Shown piece by piece: positions 55,402-64,000 of a stretch of DNA of 64,000 nucleotides. How positions within the stretch are numbered: the first letter of the stretch is position 1; each line of letters starts with the position of its first letter. Both the position numbers and the translations under genes were made by a program. The DNA comes from Lepiota brunneoincarnata (Eukaryota > Basidiomycota > Agaricomycetes > Agaricales > Agaricaceae): positions 620,001-684,000 of the forward strand of contig JAEBUN010000020.1 of NCBI GenBank assembly GCA_023014365.1, read 5' to 3'. Under the pieces are notes generated by a model. The model had not been told where the DNA came from. It saw only the letters and a program-made list of their open reading frames with translations, and ran no database searches.

Positions 55402-56662
55402 TGGAACGATTCTCTACATAGAATCATTGGCTATGTCATTAAAGAACTCTATAGAGGATTGGTACTATATCCCGTAGTAGCCAGTTTGACTGAACTGAGG
55501 ATATTCAAGCCTTGGAAGTGTTCAAACCAGCTCATTATCACTAAGCTTAGTGAACCAAGCTATCAGAACGCTCTCCGGAGGGATTCAGGGCTCTACATAG
55601 CCTATCGAGTATACCCTGGTCGCATCAAGGGACCTTACGAGCAGTTTTCTGATGAACCCGAATGCGTTTGAACATAAAAGAATGTACCTAGCGGCTGTCG
55701 CAGGCGTATTACGTCTATAGCGAGTTCAATAATGATGACCGGACCACGGAACGGAACGTCCAACGTTCGGGAGGCAATACCCGATGCCCAACACCCTAGA
55801 AATATCAAAGACTCCTAATTAACGAGTGCTTTGGGGGTCCTGGCACTTCGGCATACTGCTTAACTGAGATTAATTACAACGGATCAAGGAATTGTCCATC
55901 CGCTATACATTCCGATCATAATTGATCCAGAAACTTAACACACTCACGTGGACGCAGAATAATGCAGACAAGCACGGAACACGTCTGGCTGGATTGCCAT
56001 TCATTAATCAGAGAAAAACCCATAACCCAGGGTGAGGTAGAAATGCTGCCGAACCTTCCAAAATGTTCTACAGTACCTGTAACAATTAAGCTTATTGTTT
56101 TCTATTTCATATTTACTATCTCTTGTATGTATCCAAACAATATAAATACGGTCGCACTTGTTTGTGAAGAAGCAAGAGGTCTCACCCCCGCTTCCACACG
56201 CAAGTCTGCAAGCCGTGATCAAGAACAGTTTCAGAGGGCTATTTAGTGTGCGTCATTAAGTGTGATTTCTTTGGTCATCGACCAACCCAGAGACAGAGAC
56301 AGAGACCAGAGTTCAGGGTTTAGAGTTCCAGAGTGCTAGAGACAGAGACAGAGACAGAGACCAGAGTTCAGAGACCAGAGACCAGAGACCAGAGATCCAG
56401 CGCTTTGAATTGACAGGGATTGTCCTTTCATTGTTGCACCGTACGGCTAAGATAACTTCAACGGCTGTTTGTTAACCTCTAAAAACACTACTCTCTTGAA
56501 TTTCGCTGTCAGAATGCACCCCCAGAACACCCTAAAAGATGAAACTGTTCATTATCTATCTCATTCCACTTGTATTAGCTTAAGCTTATCGAATTGCGGC
56601 TAAGCTTAGTGAAAACAAGCCCACTATCTATATTAAAACCTACGAAAGTTTCTACCTTTTCA
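55402..56662 (+). repeat. C-family LTR portion of the composite
   Basis: Colinear with 39281-40540 (TGGAACGATTC to CCTTTTCA). It retains more CpG than either LTR of C. Contains four TAAGCTTA sites (55542, 56087, 56581, 56601). Confidence 0.92.
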
Positions 56663-57508
56663 GCGCCCCGTCCCTCCGGTTGCCAGGGCCGCCCCCCCCA
56701 GCCCCCCCCTGCTGTTATTCCCCTGGGTGCTCCCGAGTGCCCATCATTCGCACAGGTGGCAGCCCAGCCGCCCAGCAAGCACCTTCAAGCTCCTACAACC
56801 ACTTCTGGCCCCACCCAGCGCCAGATCCTCATCCTGCCAGTGGTCTGTACCACTGTCGCACATGTCCTCCGAGTCGACAAGGATGTGCAGGCAGCCCTCC
56901 CCCACTCCAAGTCTTATCTTAAGGTCTTGGACGTCCCCCTCGTCCTTGGTGAGCATCGTATCACCCCGGACAACATCACCACCACCTTTAGGGCTTCCCC
57001 CCTGGCTGACGACCTCTTCTCCCTTGCAGGCCCCCCCTGCGTCATGTGCAATTCTGCAAAGGCAGACACCGCCACTGTCTACTTCGATATTTTTGATTCC
57101 CAGGCTGGCGCCACAGCCAAAAAGCTGGCCAGCCGCTACCTCCCAATCTCCAATGACGTCTGCCTTGTCCAGACCACCTGGGCCAACCCTGGCTCCCCCC
57201 AGTGCACTCGATGCTGGTGGTGGGGCCACCCTACCTCTGCATGCCGACGTTTGGCCCGCCGATGCCCCCTCTGTGGTGGGCCTCATTCCAAGGCCCACCA
57301 TTGTTCACATGCTGGGTGCTGCCATGGAAACGCAAAGGCATCCCCCCCCCTCCCCCTGACCAAGGCCAGCGAGCCTTGCCCTCATCCACCGTGGTGCATC
57401 AATTGCACCAAGGCTCATTCCTCATGCGACCGGAAGTGTCCCTTCTGGCACCACCGATTTGATGGTGAGTGGATCCGTCGGCGCTATGTGCCTCCCAAGA
57501 GTGGGTGA
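56663..57508 (+). CDS. LINE ORF1 (nucleic-acid-binding Gag-like protein)
   Basis: Open throughout, and the frame actually opens upstream in the LTR (ATG at 56594). N-terminus Pro-rich, middle region (TVYFDIFDSQAGATAKKLAS, WANPGSPQC), then three knuckles: CTRCWWWGHPTSAC, CPLCGGPHSKAHHC and CINCTKAHSSCDRKC followed by PFWHHRFDGEWIRRRY. This is the usual ORF1 ending of Tad-like LINEs in basidiomycetes. It packages LINE RNA. Its own N-terminus may be missing. Confidence 0.85.
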   Translation, partial: APRPSGCQGRPPQPPPAVIPLGAPECPSFAQVAAQPPSKHLQAPTTTSGPTQRQILILPVVCTTVAHVLRVDKDVQAALPHSKSYLKVLDVPLVLGEHRITPDNITTTFRASPLADDLFSLAGPPCVMCNSAKADTATVYFDIFDSQAGATAKKLASRYLPISNDVCLVQTTWANPGSPQCTRCWWWGHPTSACRRLARRCPLCGGPHSKAHHCSHAGCCHGNAKASPPLPLTKASEPCPHPPWCINCTKAHSSCDRKCPFWHHRFDGEWIRRRYVPPKSG

Positions 57509-57772
57509 GCCTGCTGCTGCAATGTCTGGTGCACAGTAGGTACCCCATGCCCCTGTATATACAAGTTTGTTTCCTTCAAGGTTTTTTCTCTATGCTTGTG
57601 CCACTCATACTTCGACTGCGCTTACCCCCCCAAATCCCTTTTGCTACTGGTCTGTTATGTAGTCTAAATGCTTCCACTGAGGCACTATGTAGTAGATACG
57701 CGTTAGGGGACCGGACTGCTATCGGGCCCCAGTATATAAATAATTGACTTCAAAAAAAAAAAAAAAAAAAAA
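57509..57772 (+). other. LINE 3' tail and poly(A)
   Basis: 243 bp after ORF1 with no open frame of note, then 21 A. ORF2 (endonuclease and RT) is absent, so the unit had to be mobilised in trans. Confidence 0.8.
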
Positions 57773-57786
57773 GTGGATTTTAAGGG

Positions 57787-59172
57787 ATGTGTTCCATATG
57801 TTGGTCACCTTATTGATTTTTGGGGTTGGTCTAGTGCCGTTGGGGCACATGCGGGAGATGTGGCCAGGTTTAAAGCAGCGGAAGCACAGGCCTTTCTCAT
57901 AGGCGTGTTTTTCTTTGGGTGTAAAGACAGCATTGATATTGATGTTGTCATTGTGGGGGAAATGATCCAGTTGGTCTTCTTCAGCTTCTTCATGATTGGG
58001 GTGTGGATCACCAGGGATATTAAAAGAAGGGTAATATTCGGGACCTTCATTAAGGTATGTGTTGTCAATCACCATAGCATTCAGATCATGCAATGGGTGG
58101 AATTGGTAATGGCGGTTTGGTCCAGTGTAGGACGATTGTTGTTGTGGTTGGTGATATTGTTGTTGCAGGCAATGGTAGTTAGCAGTGGAAGCAGGTTGTG
58201 GATGGAATCCTGGACGTGGTGCAAGGATTGTAGAAGCAGTGTGCCAATTATGATTGATCTGGATAGCATGACAGTACCATTCGTTTATGGTGTTGGGCGG
58301 GTTTGGATCGGTGAGGATTTTATAGGTGAGGTTCTGGTTGATAACATTTTGGAACTTTTCGATGAGAGCGCAATCTTCTGTGAGTCCTGAACGGTGGACG
58401 AGAGTCTTGAACTCTGCAATGATGTCCTTAATGTTACAAGATCCTTGACAGAGGGTATTGAGATCATGGAATGCTTGGGAAGGGATGTTGATGGGCGAGA
58501 ATGCTTCAGTGAACTCTTCAATGAGTTTGTCGTACGTGCCTGGGGTGAATGTTCCCCAAGCCTGCTTCGACTGAAAGTACTGGTTCTTCCAGTTGCTGGC
58601 TTTGCCGGATTTAAGCAGGGACAAGAAGAATACAATCTTCTTATTGTTGTTGTTGTAGATGTTGGCATTACCATAGAGGTAAAGTGCTACAGAATTAATG
58701 AATTCTTGGAAGTTTTTGCAGTTGCCATCAAATGGTGTCAGTTTCTTGAATGACAATTCTTTGTAGCCATTGTGCTGATGTGGTGGTGGTATATAGGTGG
58801 GTTCAGGTGGGTTATATGGGGTTCTGGGCAGTCCTGGTGGCAGTCCAGGCAGTCCTGATGGGTCTCTGGGTGGTCCTGGTGGGCCAGGAGGCAGGTAGTT
58901 AGCAGGTGTGTTGCCCATAGTCTCAGACATGGGTGCAGAGGGAGATGAGGGTGGAGGGAAGGGTTGTAAGGTGCAGGGGAGTTGGTAGTGTCCGGTTTCT
59001 ATCTGATGGATGGGAAAACGTAAGGGACCTCCTGTATTTGTGGTTGCTTCAAGCAGACCAAAGGGGAGTTGAGGCAGTTCAACTGGGGACAGTTCGGTGA
59101 TCTGGGTGGCCACATGAATGGTGGTATCTGCTGGTTCAGGTGGGGTTGCATATACAGGTTGGTCGGACTCAG
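57787..59172 (-). pseudogene. D Gag
   Basis: Minus strand, long open Gag: Pro-rich N-terminus, core (FKKLTPFDGNCKNFQEFINS, GKASNWKNQYFQSKQAWGTF), and zinc knuckle CFRCFKPGHISRMC near 57850. It reads into the poly(A) of the composite insertion, giving an artificial Phe run, and its start is cut by LTR E2. Confidence 0.85.
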
Positions 59173-59835
59173 TGTTAGAGCCAGTGCAGGTTGGGACCAA
59201 AGCGGAGGGTTGGGGTGGTATCCTTGATATAAGGTAACTGAGGGATGGGGCAAAGTCAGTACATAGACTTCAGGACCAAGGCGGAGTACTTTGGGTGGGG
59301 GGTTGGACTTGCAGCCTCAGCTTATGTGCTGTGCCCTCCTACTGTCTGAGTCCGTATGTCAGGTGGTTGGGGCCAAAGTGGAGCGAGGCAGAAGAGAGGA
59401 GAGGATATGGAACAGGGAGCTGGTCCACTGCTCAATTCAATTATCAGACTGAGGAGTACAAGTCAAGTACCTATGGTATATACACTACTGGTCTTACAAA
59501 CTATGACTTGTACTGACTACGGACAGAGCGAAGCAGAGACTGATATGGTTACAAACAGATTACAAATGGATTACAAATGGAATGGAGACTGGTATGGGTA
59601 TGGAGACTGATAACGTCCCCTGGTTACAGACAGAGAATGGAGAACTGGAAAGTAGAGTCACTGAGGGTCAGGCGACCACAGCACATGTGGAGATGGTTGC
59701 GTAATCGGGGCTATGGGTTATGGTCGGAGCAAGTTGGGGCCAAGTTGGAGGGCAGAGGGTTGTTATGTGGAGCGCACATGGAGTCAAGAAGCTGAAGTAT
59801 AATGGTTAAGCTCTGGGTTTGGCATGGATATGACA
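59173..59835 (-). repeat. E2 3' LTR (663 bp)
   Basis: TGTTAGAGCC...ATATGACA. Differs from E1 largely at CpG sites. Confidence 0.92.
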
Positions 59836-59968
59836 GTGCCCCCCCTTTAGGGCCAAGCCTCGAGGCCCTAGGTGGTCTAGACCGGGGCCCATCAGAAAAC
59901 TCCACCAGGGCATAAAAATGGGGTGAACTGGTTCGGGTTGGGAGAACACAACTTAACCCCATACTCCC

Positions 59969-60995
59969 ATGAGCAGACAACCATCCCAACAACCGACTGC
60001 CATGGAGCGCAAGGCGCAACTGCTGAGGGAGAAGGCAGAGCAAGAGGAACGAGAGTGACTGGAAATCAAGAGGTTGGAGGAGGAGGAGTGGCAGCAGCTG
60101 ATAGTGCTGCATCAGCAACAAGCAGAGGAGCAGGTGAGAGAGCACCTGGCGGAAGAGATCAGGCAGCAACAAGACAAGGCTGCTGAGGCAGAGCATTGGG
60201 TGATTTGGGCCAGACTTGTTGCAACTACTGTGGGGGCTTTGTCAAGCCACTTGCTGGAAGAACCGATGGAAGTAGATATGGAGGAGTCAGAATCCAATTA
60301 CATGGATAGTAACAAGACGGAAGATGAGGAGGAGGAGGAGGAGGAGGACTCTGGGGATACAGGGGGTAAGGGAAAAGTAAGGGCAAGGGCGGCCCTGCGA
60401 TGGGGCCATGCGAACATATTTGGGGGTGAGAACCCCTGCTGGAGGTGCAAGCAAGATGGGGTCCAGTGTGAGGTCACCAGCAGGTGAGTTGTTTCTTGAA
60501 GGTTTCCAGGATACATACTGATAGGGTTTTAGTAACACCAGGAGTTGCTGTTGGTGTAGTAAAATGAAGAAACAATGCGGAAGCCAAGAGGAGACGGAGC
60601 CAAGTGGGGCCAGCGGGTTGTTGGCCCAACAGTTTGAGGGTAAGTAAGGAGTCCTGTATTGTGATGTACACTAATCAGTGGGTGTTGTAGAGCTGAAACG
60701 GCTCATTGAGGAAAAACACCAGGAGACTATCAAAAGGGTCAACATCCTGGAGGTACAGCTTGAGCAGTCCATTGCTCAATTGGGGGAGAAGGTGGACAAG
60801 GTGGAGCAGGTGGCAGGCCGTTATGAGCAACTGCAACATTGGGAGGCACAGGTGGATCGTAATTGGTCAAGTGGAAATGTTATGGAGACTGAGGGTTTGG
60901 AGGAGAGTGTCGGGGCTGCCTTGGAAGAGGAGGTGCGGGACTTGATGGAAGATGATGCTGCACCATCACCCAGCCCCTCTGGAGACAATAAGTAA
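59969..60995 (+). pseudogene. E2 antisense Zn(2)Cys(6)-type gene
   Basis: Paralogue of 23810-24895 with the same three exons. It shows the complete cluster CWRCKQDGVQC (exon 1) and CCWCSKMKKQC (exon 2 from 60542), plus the final coiled coil (VELKRLIEEKHQETIKRVN). A TGA at 60056-60058 replaces an Arg codon of E1, early in exon 1. The rest of the frame is open, so loss is recent or the reading restarts downstream. Confidence 0.75.
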
Positions 60996-61072
60996 TTTGG
61001 TAGTAGTTTTTGTGTTTTCTTTTTTTGATAAATCTTGTTGTTTCTTGGTGTGATGGGTGATCAGTGGAAAAC

Positions 61073-64000
61073 TCAGAGTGAATGGAGGGGGCCAGGCTTA
61101 GCAGGGTAAGAGGAATGGAAAGCCTCTACTAGATCTATGGCATGTTCAAGCTTGGTAGCCGGTAACCATGAAGACTCTTCTTCGGTGTCTTCATAACCTA
61201 ACCAAATGACTTTGTAGAGGAGTTTGCATGCACAGCACCAATCAATCTTTGAATCGATGATGCAAGCAATCTCATATTCTGGCTCACCATCAATAGAAAC
61301 TGGTGTGGGTGGTGGGCCCAATCGGGCAGGTATGGTATTAGGTGTGGCCGGTTCAAGCATAGAAACATGGAAAACTGGGTGTACTCCATGCATGGAGTCA
61401 GGGAGTCGGAGGGTGAAGGAGTGGGTACCTGCTTGGGCAATGATCTCATAGGGTCCAAGGAACTTTTCAGAGAGTTTTTTGGAGGGATGGGTAGTGCAGA
61501 AGAACTGGGCTTTAATGAACACTTTTTGCCCAACCTTGAAGTCCAAAGCCGGGAGACGGCAGGCGTCAGCGGAGGTCTGGTATCGTTGCTGGGCTAATGC
61601 TATTTCCGACTTCAAGGTGGTATGTAGGTCATTGAGATCAACTGCAAAATGGTAGGCCTGGGCAGAGGTGAGATCGTGTTCAGGATGAACTGTGATGTTT
61701 GGATGGTATCATTTATTAGCAAAGAACAGGGAGATACCAGTGGTGGCACTAGGAGCATTGTTGTAAGCAAACTCAGCTAGTGGTAGTAATTTGGACCAAT
61801 TGTCCTGTTGGTAGTTACAATAGACCCAGAGATATTGTTCCAGGGTCTGGTTGGTGTATTCCATCTGTCTGTCACCTTCTGGGTGGTAGCCCAAAGTGAA
61901 GTGTAGTTTCATGTCAAGGGCTTGTCCCAATGAGTGGAAGAAGTGAGAGACAAATTTGGAGCCATGGTCAGAGGTAACATGTTTGGGTACACCATGCTTG
62001 GAGAAGACATGGAGGACAAATAGGCAGGTGAGGTCGGAGGAGGTGATGGTATCGTAGGTGGGGATGAATAAGGATTGCTTGGTGAGTCTGTCGACCACTA
62101 CTAGGATGGTGTTGTAGCCGGAAGAGGCGGGGAGTTTCTTGATGAAGTCCATGGAGATTGAGTTCCAAGGGCGTTCAGGGATAGGGAGTTGCTTGAGGAG
62201 ACCATAGGGGTGGTGGCACTGGGGTTTAGACCTCATACAGGTGACACAAGACTTACAGAAATCCTTGACAAAGGTGCAGACACCAGGCCAGGTGTATTTG
62301 TGCCAGATGAGTTCCAGCATTTTATTCTGACCAAAGTGGCCAGCTAGGACATGATCGTGCTTGTACTGGAGGACCTGAAGTCGGAGATTGTCGGTGTCAG
62401 GGACATAGATTCTGTCGTCTAAGAGGAGGAAACCTTTATCATTAACTGACCAATGGCCTTCTGGGCTAGCAAGATGGGTGGAGGTGGTTGGATCCGCTGG
62501 TAGAGTGGTGAGGATATCATGGTGTAGCTGGTTGGGATCCATGACTACAGCTGCATGAAGGGAAGGGGCATAAAGAGTGGTGGCATGGATGGAGGCTGCA
62601 AGCTGTTCATGGGTGAACACAGGCCAGAAGTTGTGTGGGTTGACTGATGCATAGTTGCTATTCCCCCCTTTAGGGTAGGCATCCCATCATCTAGTTAGGG
62701 CATCAGGCTTGGTGCCAAGGCAGCCGGGTTGGAACCAGATGATAAGGTGGAATTGGGATAGGAACTCAGACCAACGAGCTTGGTGGTGAGTGAGGATTTT
62801 GGTGGTGCAGAAGTATTCGAGGTTCTTGTGGTCAGTGACTACATCAATAGTAAGGGGGGCACCTTCTAGGTAGTGTTGCCAGATGCAAAAAGCTTCAAAT
62901 ATTGCCAGGAGTTCCTTGTCATGAGTGTCATAGTTAAGTTTGGCCATGTTAAAGGTGCAGGAATGGAATGCAACAGGATGGACCTCCCCATCATCAGTGA
63001 TGATAGAGAGGATAGCTGCAAGGGTGTAGTCAGAGGCATCAGTCTCAACAATGATCTGAGCATCAGGGGCCCAAGGAGTGAGGACAGGAGCGGATATGAA
63101 TGCTTCCTTCAGGGAGTTAAAGGCTTTGCAACATTCATCAGTGAAATTCCATTTCACGTCTTTGTGGGTGAGGCAAGTGAGTGGAACAACAATGTTGGAG
63201 TAACTGTGAATGAAGCAATGGTAGAAATTGGTGAAACCTAAGAAGGACTGGATGTCCTTGACTTTCTTGGGTTCCAGCCACTCCTGGATGGCCTTGACCT
63301 TAGATTGGTCCATTCAGAGACCATCAGGGGAAAGGATGTAACTGAGGTATTCCACTGTGTCAGAGTGGAACTGGCATTTGTTGGGGTGGGCGTATAGACC
63401 GTGTTGTCAGAGCCACTTGAGGACCTCCTTGACTTGGTCACAATGGATACTATGATTGTTGGAGTATATCAGAATGTCATCAAGATAGATAGTAACACAG
63501 ACGTCAAGCATGTCCTTGAATATATTGTTCATGAACTGCTGGAAGGTGGCAGGGGTGTTGGTGAGGCTGAAAGGCATAACCATCCATTTGAAGGAGCCAT
63601 AGTGGGTCCGAAAGGCAGTCTTCCATTCATTGCTGTCAGCAACATGGACTAGATGGTAAGCATGATGGGGGTCAATTTTGGTATATATGCAGGCTTTGCG
63701 AGGGGAGTCTAAGAGGTCAGAGATGAGCAGAAGGGGGTAGCGGTCCTTCTTGGTAATATGGTTGAGACCTCTAAAATCAACACATAAACAGAGGGAGCCA
63801 TCCTTTTTCTTGACAAAGAGGACTGGGGCTCCATGAGGAGAAGTGGAAGGGTGAATGAAACCAATGTATAACTGTTTGTCAATAAAATCATGTAGAGCTC
63901 CAAGCTCCGATTGTGAAAGGGAATAAATGTTACCAACTGGAGGCTGACCACCATCCTCTAGGCTAATCTGGAGGTTGTAAGGGTGGTGTGGAGCAAGTGT
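61073..64000 (-). pseudogene. E2 pol (decayed)
   Basis: RT, RNase H, integrase and chromodomain colinear with E1, in pieces: chromodomain and integrase end 61073-61615, integrase 61709-62620, RNase H and RT from 62687 upward. Stops interrupt the pieces and many Arg codons have become His, Cys or Trp, the trace of C-to-T loss. It runs off the window edge. Confidence 0.9.

Larger units (their letters stand above)
55402..57772 (+). mobile_element. LTR-plus-LINE composite retro-insertion with poly(A)
   Basis: Bounded by a perfect 14-bp duplication GTGGATTTTAAGGG (55388-55401 and 57773-57786) and ending in 21 A (57752-57772), the marks of LINE-type target-primed integration. The 5' part (55402-56662) is the C-family LTR from its base 41 to its exact 3' end; the rest is LINE ORF1 and a 3' tail without ORF2. 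It splits the D gag-pol. Confidence 0.9.
53161..59172 (-). mobile_element. Ty3/Gypsy fragment D
   Basis: Minus-strand gag-pro-RT-RNase H, cut at the left by element C's LTR and at the right by the LTR of E2, and split by a composite insertion at 55402-57772. Integrase and LTRs are not present. Same clade as A'. Confidence 0.85.
59173..64000 (-). mobile_element. Old E-family Ty3 element E2 (continues past window)
   Basis: 3' LTR, antisense gene and pol in the same order as E1, with stops in pol and strong loss of CpG. Only its 3' part is in the window, to a point matching about 27890 of E1. Confidence 0.92.

Noticed and set aside
55402..56662. Third C LTR read as a solo LTR
   Set aside because: It lacks the first 40 bases and a 5-bp duplication, while a 14-bp duplication and poly(A) enclose it together with LINE ORF1.
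57719..57790. Gag of D ending in a run of Phe
   Set aside because: It is the poly(A) of the composite insertion read on the minus strand.

Overview
The window looks like a repeat-rich region of a basidiomycete genome, most likely a mushroom-forming Agaricomycete. Genes on the left carry short 48-65 nt introns. The gene families (aryl-alcohol-oxidase-type GMC enzyme, Crinkler-like NTPase-nuclease, HNH protein, aromatic-acid decarboxylase-type amidohydrolase) and the Ty3 and Ty1 families all fit that clade. I saw no rRNA, tRNA or CRISPR array.

Region 1 (about 1-9.4 kb) is host-like DNA. It holds a possible LTR, a near-complete GMC oxidoreductase (755-3049), a decayed HNH gene (3483-4829), an amidohydrolase remnant (5510-6019), an intact six-exon Crinkler-like gene (6162-9074), and a second, isolated copy of the amidohydrolase terminal exon (9252-9371). 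Nothing recognisable lies from 9.4 to 10.8 kb.

Region 2 (10.8-64 kb) is nested transposons. From the left: a zinc-knuckle gene fragment joined to a broken Ty3 element (A'); a Ty3 chromovirus fragment with its LTR (A); a Ty1/copia element (15365-20321) holding a solo LTR; and chromovirus B. B is split by a 16.4 kb terminal-inverted-repeat element (T, 21207-37625, 8-bp target duplication), which itself contains a young Ty3 element (E1, 23027-29942). Next comes a 13.9 kb Ty3 element (C, 39241-53160), then a Ty3 fragment (D, 53161-59172) split by an LTR-plus-LINE composite insertion with a poly(A) tail (55402-57772), then an old E-family copy (E2, 59173 to the window end).

Three themes deserve attention. 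(1) Three unrelated mobile elements (E, C and T) each carry a spliced gene for a Zn(2)Cys(6)-type cysteine cluster; in E and C it is antisense to pol, just inside the 3' LTR. (2) Element C is studded with the palindrome TAAGCTTA (28 copies by eye in 13.9 kb, none noticed outside C-derived DNA), and T is rich in TGGCA/TGCCA, so two families each have their own dispersed DNA word. (3) Element T has clear TIRs and a target duplication but no transposase I can recognise. Older copies have lost CpG to TpG/CpA, and many stops are CGA to TGA, as expected from cytosine methylation and deamination or a RIP-like process.
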